64,000 nucleotides of DNA from Streptococcus uberis (GTDB taxonomy: Bacteria; Bacillota; Bacilli; Lactobacillales; Streptococcaceae), in assembly GCF_900475595.1 (NCBI RefSeq), contig NZ_LS483397.1, forward strand, positions 219,001 through 283,000, written 5' to 3'. Below, in pieces: positions 36,822 to 45,226 of this stretch (position 1 is its first letter; each line of letters starts with the position of its first letter). A program made the position numbers and the translations under genes. The notes under the pieces were generated by a model. The model was not told the DNA's origin and made no database searches. It saw only the letters and a program-made list of their open reading frames with translations.

Positions 36822-38321
36822 TTAGGATTTGACTTTTTTATGTTTCAATAAGTAACCGGCTATTCCTAAAATAAGTGAAAGTCCAATAAAGGTGAACAAG
36901 CGACTTCCTCTTTCTCCAGCCATTGGTAGGCCTTTTTTGACTTCTCCATGACCTGGCGCTTTTTTGTTGGCACCATTAGCATCGACTTGTTTTTCAGGAG
37001 CTTTTTCTTTTGCTTCTGATTGGTTTTGCTGAGGCATGTTTCCTTCTTTGCTTTCAGAGGTTTTTTCCAAATTAGTAGCAGCCTCGCTTGCTGTATTTTT
37101 AGGGCTTTCCTTCAGGATTTGATCAGCTCTTAAAAAGACATTACGGCTTGTATCTGGTTGAGTAGCATCAATTGTTTGACCATTTACAGCATAGGTGTAA
37201 AAGACACCATCTAATAGCTTGTCTGTGAAGATGACTTTCCCATTTGCATCTGTATTTGCTTCACCAATAACTTCTTTTAGGGGGTTGCTCAAGGTAACTT
37301 TTTGGTTAGCTAGAGGTTCACCTTCCTCATTAAGAACGCTAATCGTAATGGTTTTGTCACTGTATTTTGGTGTGTTTGTTCCCTGTCCATCGACATAGAA
37401 GGCAGATGAACGCACTTGTCCATTTTCACTGGTACGAGTGGTGTAGCCTTGAGCCACATCATCAATAAACACGGATAGATTTCGGTTGAGTGGTAACTGA
37501 GAAAATGATGCGATACCATTTTGATCAGAGACGGCACTCTGCACCAAAGTTCTGTTACCATCAGTAATGTCATAAAGACTTACGGTTTTACCAGCGACAG
37601 TTTTGCCGTTTTTTCCTAAAATAGTTGCTGTGAAAGTAAATCCTTCTTTAGCTAGTTGATTGGACTCTAAAAAGACACTTCTTTTTGAATCTGGCTGAGC
37701 AGAATCAATTGCTTTTCCGTTGACAGCATAGTTGTAAAAGACACCATCTAAAAGTTTATCCTTGAAAACAACATGACCATCTGCATCAGTCATTGCTTCG
37801 CCAACAACCTCTTTTAGGGGATTAGTTAAGGTTACTTTTTGATTGGCAAGTGGCTCAGCTTCCTCATTTAGGACACTAATAGTGATTGTCTTATCACTGT
37901 ATTTTGGTGTGTTTGTTCCCTGTCCATCAATATAAAAGGCAGAGGAGCGTACTTGTCCACTTTCACTAGTACGTGTTGTGTAGCCTTGAGCGACATTATC
38001 TACAAAAACGGATAGATTTCGGTTGAGTGGCAACTGAGAAAATGATGCGATACCATTTTGGTCAGAGACGGCACTCTGCACCAAAGTTCTGTTACCATCA
38101 GTAATATCATAGAGACTAACCGTTTTCCCGGAAACTGTTTTGCCATTGTGATCTAGAAGAGTTGCATTAAAGTTAAAACCATTACTAGTGACAGTGGTTG
38201 TTGGGGATGTTGTGGGATTTTCAGCCAAAACAGAAGTGCTTTGCCAACCAGTAGCTAATACAGTTGTGGCAAGAACAGAAGTTGTGATTAGACCGTAACG
38301 ACGTTTCAAATAAGATTTCAT
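36822..38321 (-). CDS. Wall-anchored surface protein with two long repeats (LPMAG sorting signal)
   Basis: A 499-residue protein. Sec signal peptide at ~1-33 (no YSIRK motif). Two tandem repeats of about 180 residues (~47-225 and ~229-405) are largely identical. Each has two CnaB/SpaA-like beta-sandwich units (GKTVSLYDITDGNRTLVQ..., TITISVLNEE-EPLANQKVTL). A Lys/Glu-rich linker and an LPMAGERGS sorting signal with hydrophobic segment and KHKKVKS tail end the protein. Sortase would attach it to peptidoglycan. It is probably an adhesin, ligand unknown. A perfect AdcR-type operator covers the transcription start, suggesting zinc repression. Confidence 0.85.
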   Translation of the reverse strand: MKSYLKRRYGLITTSVLATTVLATGWQSTSVLAENPTTSPTTTVTSNGFNFNATLLDHNGKTVSGKTVSLYDITDGNRTLVQSAVSDQNGIASFSQLPLNRNLSVFVDNVAQGYTTRTSESGQVRSSAFYIDGQGTNTPKYSDKTITISVLNEEAEPLANQKVTLTNPLKEVVGEAMTDADGHVVFKDKLLDGVFYNYAVNGKAIDSAQPDSKRSVFLESNQLAKEGFTFTATILGKNGKTVAGKTVSLYDITDGNRTLVQSAVSDQNGIASFSQLPLNRNLSVFIDDVAQGYTTRTSENGQVRSSAFYVDGQGTNTPKYSDKTITISVLNEEGEPLANQKVTLSNPLKEVIGEANTDANGKVIFTDKLLDGVFYTYAVNGQTIDATQPDTSRNVFLRADQILKESPKNTASEAATNLEKTSESKEGNMPQQNQSEAKEKAPEKQVDANGANKKAPGHGEVKKGLPMAGERGSRLFTFIGLSLILGIAGYLLKHKKVKS

Positions 38322-38338
38322 GTAATCTCCTTAAGATT

Positions 38339-38398
38339 CATTTATTTACTTAACCAGTTAAGTAAATAAATGATAACAAAATTAAAAATAAAGGTCAA
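38339..38398 (-). promoter_or_regulatory. AdcR-type (zinc) operator in the surface-protein promoter
   Basis: On the minus strand TTGACC (38398-38393), 17 nt and TATCAT (38375-38370) form the promoter. Directly downstream, 38339-38372 is a perfect inverted repeat with 16-nt arms (CATTTATTTACTTAAC and its complement) and a CA spacer. Its core, TTAACCAGTTAA, matches the streptococcal AdcR consensus TTAACYRGTTAA exactly. A repressor bound there would block initiation. Confidence 0.8.
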
Positions 38399-38522
38399 GC
38401 CTATTTTCTATCAATTAATGTTGTTCAAGCAAAATAAAAAATGTACTGCTCATTAACCCCCAGCATGACAATTAAGAAGTCACTGAATGAGGTTAGCAAA
38501 CAATACAGTTATTCATAAGCTT

Positions 38523-38807
38523 TTAATGGATTGACATCAGTTGTGCAATTAAGAAGAAAACATGTAAAAAGAAGAGCAAAAGTGCGAGAATAAGAGAAAT
38601 TATCAATTTAACAGTATGTTTCCCTTGAGATGTTACTAAGTAATAAATGATAACGATGACATTAACAAATAGTAAAAAGCTACTTAGTTTAGGATAGCCA
38701 ACAAGATAAATACTGGTAACTGAGACTAAATAGGTCAATAGTATGATTGTTAGAAGCCTATTTTCTTCTCTTATTTTAGGTAAATCATTCTTAACCATAG
38801 ATTTCAA
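38523..38807 (-). CDS. Small multi-helix membrane protein
   Basis: A 94-residue protein (91 if the second ATG is used) with three predicted transmembrane helices covering most of the chain after a short charged N-terminus. It overlaps the upstream gene by 17 nt, so the two are coupled. No family recognised. Confidence 0.65.
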   Translation of the reverse strand: MKSMVKNDLPKIREENRLLTIILLTYLVSVTSIYLVGYPKLSSFLLFVNVIVIIYYLVTSQGKHTVKLIISLILALLLFFLHVFFLIAQLMSIH

Positions 38808-39201
38808 TCAGTTTAGCAAGGCTTTCTTTTTGCCAAGGTGCTCCAAGCAATACCTTATTGATTAAAAAATGAGTTTTCTTATTTTCAGTATCGATAATAG
38901 TCATTTTATAAGAAATAGGCCCTTTTTTTAGAATGACTTCTTGAATCGCATCATGTGAAATAAAGAAGGATTTATCTTTCAAGAGTTTGTTACTGTAAGT
39001 GCTACGCTGAATGAATAAGAGACCATCTTTTTCAAGAGATAGATTGTAAAATTTAGAAGTTAGTGCGGCCAAATGACCGAGTAGCATGATTCTACCAAAA
39101 GAAGCAGCATTATTGCGGACATGGATATTGAGACTATCTGAATCATAGCCCAATTCTGCTTTAACGCGATTGATATAGTCTGGTTGATAATATTTGAACA
39201 C
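38791..39201 (-). CDS. Uncharacterised cytoplasmic protein
   Basis: A 136-residue protein starting with GTG at 39201. It has no signal peptide. A central region (~residues 50-110, beginning LSLEKDGLLFIQRSTY and containing HDAIQEVILKKGPISYKMTIID) looks like a small PH-like or YokE-like beta fold, a weak impression only. It is coupled to the membrane protein gene that follows. Role unknown. Confidence 0.65.
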   Translation of the reverse strand: MFKYYQPDYINRVKAELGYDSDSLNIHVRNNAASFGRIMLLGHLAALTSKFYNLSLEKDGLLFIQRSTYSNKLLKDKSFFISHDAIQEVILKKGPISYKMTIIDTENKKTHFLINKVLLGAPWQKESLAKLIEIYG

Positions 39202-39318
39202 TAGAAGGTCTCACTTTCTTTTTTTGTTATTTTTTAATTATAACTTAATAATGTCAAAAAGACAAAAAATTAAACTCAAAAAATAACGTAATAATAATAG
39301 AATAATGCAATTAAAATG

Positions 39319-39346
39319 AAAAAAGCTAAGGAGAAGATCCTTAGCT
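39319..39346 (-). terminator. Rho-independent terminator
   Basis: AAAAGCTAAGGA / TCCTTAGCT stem; on the minus strand it is followed by T6, ending the LOG-family gene. Confidence 0.85.
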
Positions 39347-39354
39347 GCCTTGAA

Positions 39355-39890
39355 TTATCGATAATTTCTAATGCTTGGTCCTTTATAGCTTTTTATAAAA
39401 GTTTCTATTTCTGTGAGATCATCCGAAAAAAGGATGCTATCTCTGTCTGATTGACTTAGGAATCCTTCAAGCACCATATGATCAAACTGATCCCTTAAAG
39501 CATTAAAATAACCATTGATATTAAAAAGGATACATGGCTTGTCATTTTGACCAATACGAGACCAGGAAATGACCTCTGAAATTTCTTCCAAGGTTCCGGG
39601 TCCTCCAGGCAAAGCAATAAAAGCTTGCCCCAAAGCCATCATTTTAGCTTTTCGTTTAGGCATGTCATCCACCACAATAAGTTCTGTCAGATAATCATGA
39701 GCAATCTCCCTGTCCTTTAAAAAAGTCGGCATAACGCCAATAGCCGTACCTCCATTCTCAATGATAGAGTCAGCGACAACACCCATTAAGCCAACTTTTC
39801 CCCCACCATAGACCAAGTCATGATGTTTATCAGACATCCATAAGGCTAATTCTCTAGCCCTTTCCCCTAAAAGGTCTATATGTCGTTGTA
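39355..39890 (-). pseudogene. LOG-family (lysine decarboxylase-like) gene lacking its 5' end
   Basis: The remaining frame encodes the C-terminal 160-180 residues of a LOG-family nucleotide hydrolase, with YGGGKVGLMG and the catalytic PGGPGTLEEISEV motif. The N-terminal strand that carries the family's GSS/GASxGNDP motif is missing. Upstream of about 39890 the frame meets a stop, and the first ATG (39837) has no ribosome-binding site. An ATGAAAATC at ~39930 could be the old start, now out of phase or followed by stops. Normal members have ~180-190 residues. A functional short product from 39837 cannot be excluded. Confidence 0.6.
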
Positions 39891-40028
39891 AGATAAAGAA
39901 AAAAGACTATATCTAGTAGGGTTATAAGATTTTCATTATAAGCGTATGAAACTGTTGACAGTACTTTCAAACAGGATTATAATGAGTTCAATTTATAAGA
40001 TTATTAATGATTAGAAAGTGTGATTCCT

Positions 40029-40373
40029 ATGGAAAACTTGGGACAAATTCTTGCATTTATCGTTTTTCTATTAGTTGTCTGGTTTATCTTTTCGTCTTTA
40101 TTTAAAGGAATGGCTAAAGCGACAAAAACACGTGGTTACAACTATACCATCCATTTTGTGAATACAGACAAAGAGATTGAGTTAACCGAGAATTCACGAG
40201 TCATGGCACTCCTTCAAATCATTTCACATAGCAAGGGCAATAATGTCTATACCGTTCTTTCTAAAAGAAATGATAAGACCTTAAAGGAACTCTTAATGGT
40301 AGAATACCATTTACAAGCCAATCAAGTGGCCATAACCCCATTACAAAATGCTGGCCCTCTAGCATCTGTCTAA
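40029..40373 (+). CDS. Small membrane-anchored protein
   Basis: A 114-residue protein with one N-terminal transmembrane helix (~residues 5-25) and a soluble domain (~35-114). Its start is the ATG at 40029. It is followed after 18 nt by a second small membrane protein on the same strand. No family recognised. Confidence 0.65.
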   Translation: MENLGQILAFIVFLLVVWFIFSSLFKGMAKATKTRGYNYTIHFVNTDKEIELTENSRVMALLQIISHSKGNNVYTVLSKRNDKTLKELLMVEYHLQANQVAITPLQNAGPLASV

Positions 40374-40391
40374 AAAGAAGCAGGTGACAAT

Positions 40392-40751
40392 ATGTTAACA
40401 AGTTTTTTAATCGCAAGCGAAAAAACAACAATAGTAGTTGGTGAAATAGCAGTCTTATTATTAATCATTGGCTTTTGTTACCAACTGTTTCGCCTTAAAA
40501 ATCTAAAAAAATCAGAGAAACCCTATAGAACACTGATCAAAGTGACTGATCCCACAATACAAATAGATGATTTCCCGGAAATCAAAGCAATGACCAATTG
40601 GACCTTTCAAAGTTCCCAAAAAGCTTGGATTGGCCAAACAAGCCTACATCCCAATGAAATGAGACACCTAGTCAAAGAGCACTACCCCACAAAGGCCGAT
40701 GCCATCACTATCCAGTTGATACCCTACACCTGGTGGACCATAAACAAATGA
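40392..40751 (+). CDS. Small membrane-anchored protein
   Basis: A 119-residue protein with one N-terminal helix (~residues 13-34) and a cytoplasmic-looking domain containing two tryptophan-rich stretches. It shares the anchor-plus-domain plan of the preceding gene, so the pair may be distant duplicates or partners. AGCAGGTG precedes the ATG. Function unknown. Confidence 0.65.
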   Translation: MLTSFLIASEKTTIVVGEIAVLLLIIGFCYQLFRLKNLKKSEKPYRTLIKVTDPTIQIDDFPEIKAMTNWTFQSSQKAWIGQTSLHPNEMRHLVKEHYPTKADAITIQLIPYTWWTINK

Positions 40752-41083
40752 AAATAAGAACACGAAAAAGCTACTTGTGAACGCAAGATAAAATGATTAA
40801 AGGAAAAGACTTTCAGCATAAAGAGATAAGACATCATGTAAAATACAATAATCCCTTTAATGCTCAATTTTGTTTTATTTTACTACCAAATTTTTAGTCT
40901 ATGAAATGCGGTGACCATGTCTCTAACTGATATTATAGGCATCGAGAGTTTCATATTTTTAGAATAACTTCTTACCATACTAACCAAATCTGAATTTAAA
41001 ATCCGGATAATATTCATTTATGAATATTATCCGGATTTTCTTGTTTTTTTGATAACATAGTTAAAAAAGAAGAGGTATAAAAT
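40752..41083 (+). other. Intergenic region with a long perfect hairpin
   Basis: 332 bases with no convincing gene. A 16-codon frame starting at 40918 (MSLTDIIGIESF...) has only a weak ribosome-binding site. The main feature is the inverted repeat at 40998-41039 described separately. This stretch marks the left border of an AT-rich islet. Confidence 0.5.
40998..41050 (+). terminator. Strong hairpin plus T run before the methyltransferase gene
   Basis: A perfect stem with 19-nt arms (left arm AAAATCCGGATAATATTCA) and a TTTA loop, followed by TTTTCTTGTTTTTTT, lies about 35-45 nt before the methyltransferase start. It is either a terminator of upstream transcription or an attenuator for the gene. 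Confidence 0.75.
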
Positions 41084-41857
41084 TTGAAATTAGAACAAAT
41101 AAAAGAAAAAAACTATGAACAAGATTACAAAAATACAGTAAATGATTTTTTTGATTTTACTTATTCGAAAGTATATTCTGAACTATTGGATATTGAATTA
41201 GAATTTCAAATTAATTTTTTAAAAAACCAATATCTGATTGATAAAAGTAATAATTTTAAAGTTTTAGATTTATGTTGTGGTACTGGTCGACATATCAAAA
41301 AATTAAATGAGGATAATTTTCCAGTTGACGGAGTTGATTTCAACTTAGAAGCAGTAAAAGTTGCTAGAAAAAATGTTAGACTTGGAAAAGTATATTTGTC
41401 AGATGTTCAAAATTTTAATCCTGATGTTAAATATGATTTAGTTTACAGTATGGAAAGTTCAATAGGGTATCTTTCAGATAGTAAAACTATTGAAATATTT
41501 AAAAACATAAACAGGAATATAATTTCTGAAAAAGGAACTTTTATTTTGCATCTAACAAATAGAGATTATTTGATGCAAAATTTAACTCCTCGGATATGGT
41601 TTGGAAATAAAATTAGTGGCTATTTACTTGAAGATAGACAATTTAATTCAGAAAAAGGAATCTTAAAGATTAATCAAGTCAGAATTATCGAAGGCAATGA
41701 CAATAAATATTCTATAGATTTACGTTTATACACTCTAAATGAAATAAAATATCTACTTAATGAAGCTGGTTTAGATATCGGGAAAGTTTATGGAAATTAT
41801 GATTATGAAAACTATAGTATAAACTCTCCTTACATGATTGTTGAGTGTCATAAATAA
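41084..41857 (+). CDS. Class I SAM-dependent methyltransferase
   Basis: A 257-residue protein with motif I FKVLDLCCGTGRHIKKL (~residues 60-76) and acidic GVDFN at motif II. The start codon is TTG at 41084, placed 8 nt after GAGG. Base composition is visibly more AT-rich than the flanking housekeeping genes. It precedes a Mef-like efflux gene with an attenuator, so an antibiotic- or metabolite-modification role is possible. The target (RNA, small molecule or protein) cannot be told. Confidence 0.8.
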   Translation: MKLEQIKEKNYEQDYKNTVNDFFDFTYSKVYSELLDIELEFQINFLKNQYLIDKSNNFKVLDLCCGTGRHIKKLNEDNFPVDGVDFNLEAVKVARKNVRLGKVYLSDVQNFNPDVKYDLVYSMESSIGYLSDSKTIEIFKNINRNIISEKGTFILHLTNRDYLMQNLTPRIWFGNKISGYLLEDRQFNSEKGILKINQVRIIEGNDNKYSIDLRLYTLNEIKYLLNEAGLDIGKVYGNYDYENYSINSPYMIVECHK

Positions 41858-41879
41858 AAATTTGAAAGGGGGTGATGAT

Positions 41880-41915
41880 ATGACCACAGTAAAAGGTCTC
41901 ATTATCATTGCATAG
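41880..41915 (+). CDS. Leader peptide of the MFS efflux gene (11 codons)
   Basis: MTTVKGLIIIA followed by a stop, with a very strong ribosome-binding site (AAAGGGGGTGAT) 7 nt before the ATG. It is followed after 71 nt by a 12-bp terminator hairpin and then the MFS gene. Codons GGT-CTC-ATT-ATC-ATT can pair with TGATATGAGA at 41994-42003, inside the terminator. TTTTGCT at 41915-41922 can pair with AGCAAAA at 41985-41991. Stalling on the leader could therefore free or block the terminator. Confidence 0.65.
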   Translation: MTTVKGLIIIA

Positions 41916-41986
41916 TTTTGCTGTGTATTGAGTGAATGGTGATAAAACTAATTTTCTCCATTTACAAAATGCCTATTTAGTTAAAG

Positions 41987-42032
41987 CAAAATGTGATATG
42001 AGAATATTTCTTTTATCACATTTTGTTTTTTT
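41987..42032 (+). terminator. Terminator/attenuator upstream of the MFS gene
   Basis: A perfect 12-bp stem (CAAAATGTGATA / TATCACATTTTG) with a 15-nt loop and seven T ends about 30 nt before the MFS start codon. This is the layout of a transcription attenuator. Confidence 0.8.
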
Positions 42033-42062
42033 CATTAAATATCATTAAAGCTAGGGAATAAC

Positions 42063-43289
42063 ATGACGACTTTTTTTCAAAAAAATAAACTCTTTGTTCA
42101 ATTTGCCACCATTAATTTGTTGTCAAAGCTGGGAGATAGAATTTTTTACGTAGTAATGCTGACGGTGGCATCATCTTTACCAAAGGCTAACTTAGCCATT
42201 ATAATTGTTTCCTTTTCAGAAACATTTCCTATTTTGCTAAGTTTGTTTTTGGGTGTAATTGCCGATAAACAAAAACAAAAAATTGGGCAGTTAATTGGAA
42301 GTTCACTTTTTCGAGTTGTTATGTATTTGGTTATTGGTTTGATATTTAAATATCCGTCAACATTAACTTTAGTAATCTTTGTTTCACTGTTGAATCTCTT
42401 CTCGGATATAAGTGGAAATTATTCAACTGCCTTATTTTCCCCTTTTACAAAGGTTCTGGTTAATCAAGAAGACATGGAGAAAGCGCAAGGTTTTATTAGT
42501 CTTGGAACACAGCTAGTTACTGTGTTATCGACCTTTATTGGAGCATTTTTATTAGGTATATTTTCTAAAAGTATACTTGCATTTTCCAATGCTATTCTAT
42601 TCTTGTTCGTTGCTTTGTTTTATTGGACTATTCAGTTTCCTCTAAAAGCACAGACCAGAAATGTCAAGACATTAGAGCATGACGCAATGTTTACGATTGT
42701 AAAAGAAAATATTAAATCTATTCTATCTGATGATACATTACTCATTAATCTTATTCAATTATCAATGCTCAATGGCTTCTTTGGGGGTCTTACACCACTC
42801 TTTGCTTTATATTTAAAAGATAATAGTGACTTGGGTTTTCTAAGTCATCCAATTAAGATATCACTCTTGTCAGGAATGATTACCTTGTTCATGGTTTTAG
42901 GAAATAGTTTAACGGCATCGTTGTTTAGGAAATATTCTATTTTTCAGATAACTATTTGGTCGGATATGATGATTTTCTTAGTTGGAGTAGGTTTTATTGC
43001 TAATAGTATTTGGATTATTTTTCTATCTAATGCTTTCCTCTCTTTTTTTATAGGAATTGTTGCTCCTAGATTTTCTGCAGATATTATTAATCGATACTCA
43101 GTTGAGAGAATTGGTGGCATTATTACATCTGTCAATGCTTTTTTGGCCATAGTGCCCCCGTTGACCAGCTTGATTTTTCCAATTTTGTCAACAATTAGTT
43201 TACCATTTGCTTATAGCTGTTTTATTGTCTATGCCATAATACTGATTATAGTAAGTTTATTTTTAATAAAAAAGAACAGCTCATTTTAA
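42063..43289 (+). CDS. MFS efflux transporter (Mef-like)
   Basis: A 408-residue, 12-helix permease. The loop 2-3 motif is GVIADKQKQKIGQLIG. Overall length and N-terminus (FQKNKLFVQFATINLLSKLGDRIFYVVML) fit the MFS_3/macrolide-efflux-like branch. A leader peptide and terminator upstream suggest drug-inducible expression. It is AT-rich and followed by a terminator. Substrate unknown. Confidence 0.82.
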   Translation: MTTFFQKNKLFVQFATINLLSKLGDRIFYVVMLTVASSLPKANLAIIIVSFSETFPILLSLFLGVIADKQKQKIGQLIGSSLFRVVMYLVIGLIFKYPSTLTLVIFVSLLNLFSDISGNYSTALFSPFTKVLVNQEDMEKAQGFISLGTQLVTVLSTFIGAFLLGIFSKSILAFSNAILFLFVALFYWTIQFPLKAQTRNVKTLEHDAMFTIVKENIKSILSDDTLLINLIQLSMLNGFFGGLTPLFALYLKDNSDLGFLSHPIKISLLSGMITLFMVLGNSLTASLFRKYSIFQITIWSDMMIFLVGVGFIANSIWIIFLSNAFLSFFIGIVAPRFSADIINRYSVERIGGIITSVNAFLAIVPPLTSLIFPILSTISLPFAYSCFIVYAIILIIVSLFLIKKNSSF

Positions 43290-43293
43290 ACGG

Positions 43294-43332
43294 CACCCAA
43301 AAAGTTAGATTTTGTTTCTAATTTTTTGGGTG
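43294..43332. terminator. Bidirectional terminator
   Basis: CACCCAAAAA...TTTTTTGGGTG stem with inner TTAGA/TCTAA pairing between the convergent MFS and Rgg genes. Confidence 0.75.
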
Positions 43333-43363
43333 TAGTTCGTTTTTAGTGAGTCTTTTTTTATTA

Positions 43364-44224
43364 TTAAATGAAATGATTCATACTCTCTTGAAGAAAGCTT
43401 GCAACTTCATTATGTCCCATATGATTCAAACTAGAAATGAAACGTTCTAAATCGTTCACTTTAACAGTCTTTTTTTGATGATAATCTAGAATAAGCTTTA
43501 AAAAGTTAAGTACAGTCTTTCCAAACATATCTTGATAAGTCAAAATAGATTCTAATTGTTGTATAAAATAACCAGAATAGTAGAATTGCTTTCGTTCCAT
43601 TAAACTAAAAATAATATTTAAAAAGACTATTTTTGTTCGATCATTGTGATATGGGATGGATAAGTAAAGTGAACTCCGTTCAGTAAATGCCTTAGCAAGA
43701 TATATAAGGTCACTATCTGACAAGACATGCAAGGTATTTCCAAAAATATAGAGTTCGTATTCCGTCCACTCGTCAATGCTATAAAGGTAAGTTGTCATAA
43801 ATTCTTTATCATTTTCTGAAATTTTGTGATTCGGATTTAAATGATTAATAGCACATCGTATGACAAGTTTGTTAAGTCTGTTATAGACGTCGTATGTTTC
43901 TGGATTATCATCATAGAAATCTAAGAGTTCATGAAGCTTTTTGATATCTTTTTGTGAATGGTACTCAGAAATCAATTTTGCTTGTTTGAAAAAAGGTCTC
44001 TCTTCATATTGGTAATAGACATGTTCGAATTCAGCAAAACTCATATGTATGGCTGCTAATGCAATGAATAATTTATCAGCAGATAACATTGTTTGACCAT
44101 TTTCAAATTTAGACAGATGTGCTTGTGATAATTTTTCATTAACAACATCTTTCATCTTCAGACCTCGAGCCAAACGGAGTTCTCTATAGAGTTCCCCCAG
44201 ATGAAATGCATCTAATGGTGCCAA
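43364..44224 (-). CDS. Rgg/GadR/MutR-family regulator
   Basis: About 286 residues. An N-terminal XRE-type HTH (residues ~8-65, LARGLKMKDVVNEKLSQAHLSKFENG) precedes a TPR-like helical C-terminal domain, the normal Rgg plan and length. The frame stays open to 44239, but GGAGG at 44234-44230 lies inside that extension, 8 nt before a TTG at 44224, so I take TTG as the start. Rgg proteins respond to short peptides. I found no SHP- or XIP-like peptide gene next to it; an IS remnant occupies the upstream side. Confidence 0.82.
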   Translation of the reverse strand: MAPLDAFHLGELYRELRLARGLKMKDVVNEKLSQAHLSKFENGQTMLSADKLFIALAAIHMSFAEFEHVYYQYEERPFFKQAKLISEYHSQKDIKKLHELLDFYDDNPETYDVYNRLNKLVIRCAINHLNPNHKISENDKEFMTTYLYSIDEWTEYELYIFGNTLHVLSDSDLIYLAKAFTERSSLYLSIPYHNDRTKIVFLNIIFSLMERKQFYYSGYFIQQLESILTYQDMFGKTVLNFLKLILDYHQKKTVKVNDLERFISSLNHMGHNEVASFLQESMNHFI

Positions 44225-44324
44225 GGCATTTACCTCCAATTTAGATTTTGTTTCAATTTCTTATATGATAACATATAGAATTTATCTCAGAAACAAGTAA
44301 TAGCAGTAACCTTACAAAAAGCAA

Positions 44325-44828
44325 GTGGACTTGGTATAATAAAGTGGACACGAAGTTAAATGATAACGAGGGAAAACATTATGCCAAGAAAGATATTTGA
44401 TAGAGCATTTAAATTATCTGCTATCAAACTCATTATCGAGGAAGAACAGTCTGTCAAAATAGTTAGCTCGACTTTAGGGATTCATCCAAATAGTCTTTAT
44501 CGTTGGGTCCAAGAATACGAAAAAGATGGAGGAAATGCGTTTCCAGGACATGGAAGTGCTCTTCGTCATGCCTAATTCGAGATTAAAAAACTCGAGAAAG
44601 GGAATAAACTATTATTAGAGTAGTTAGCTCTCCTAAAAAAGTTCCAGCTCTTCTTGAAGCCAAGCCGGAAATAAAGTTTCAGTTTCTACAAGAGAACAGA
44701 GATATCTTAACTATTGAGCATGCTTGTCAAACGCTTCAAGTTTCACGTTCAGGCTTCTATGCGTATATAAAACGCAGACCACCTTCAAGGAAAGTAGAAA
44801 ATGAAGCATTAAAAGAAATAAGGAGTTA
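44325..44828 (+). pseudogene. Decayed IS3-family insertion sequence
   Basis: An OrfA-like HTH_Tnp_1 frame starts at 44381 (MPRKIFDRAFKLSAIKLI...LYRWVQEYEKDG). It is broken by stops at 44573 (TAA) and ~44621 (TAG), both of which look like former CAA/CAG codons. A frameshift then leads to the N-terminal part of OrfB (PEIKFQFLQENRDILT...SRSGFYAYIKRRPPS) that stops at 44827. The catalytic DDE part and the right end are gone. The GTGGACACGAAGTTAAATG region near 44342 resembles a left end. The element directly borders the T7SS effector array. Confidence 0.8.
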
Positions 44829-44830
44829 AA

Positions 44831-45226
44831 ATGAATTTTAAAAAGATTGTATATATTCTTTTAGGGTTATTAATTGCAGTAGGTATTTTAGTAGGAGGAC
44901 ATAAATTGCAAGAAAAACGTGAATATGATCAAATGGTAGAAATAGTTGAAAGTAAAGAAGTTAAACAGCTTATTGAAGATGATTTTAAGTATTTTGACAA
45001 AAGTGCTTTAAAACAAGATGCAATTATTAAAAGTTATCATATTGAAAAAAATACAATTCGAAAAAATCCAATGGGAGGTATTATGTTCAAAGTTATTGTA
45101 AACAATCAAAAAGATCATTATATTAGATATACAATAATAAAAGGAATTAACGGAAAAGACATTGATGTTAGTGGACAAGTTATTTCTGAAGAGCTTAACA
45201 GAGAATTGAAAGATCAAAAATTATGA
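44831..45226 (+). CDS. DUF1310-family membrane-anchored protein (copy 1)
   Basis: A 131-residue protein with an N-terminal transmembrane helix (~residues 5-23) and an extracytoplasmic domain containing the family motif KNPMGGI (~residue 78). Its first ~45 residues are almost identical to two further DUF1310 copies in this array, while the rest differs. It overlaps, by 4 nt, a truncated lipase start. By position before each lipase gene I infer an immunity role. The DUF1310 family has no proven function that I know of. Confidence 0.8.
   Translation: MNFKKIVYILLGLLIAVGILVGGHKLQEKREYDQMVEIVESKEVKQLIEDDFKYFDKSALKQDAIIKSYHIEKNTIRKNPMGGIMFKVIVNNQKDHYIRYTIIKGINGKDIDVSGQVISEELNRELKDQKL

Noticed and set aside
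40918..40968. 16-codon frame as a leader peptide for the methyltransferase
   Set aside because: Only a weak ribosome-binding site and no clear pairing with the hairpin at 40998; not enough support.
44224..44360. Search for a short hydrophobic peptide (SHP/XIP) gene partnering the Rgg regulator
   Set aside because: No hydrophobic short ORF with a ribosome-binding site is seen on either side; the upstream side is an IS remnant.
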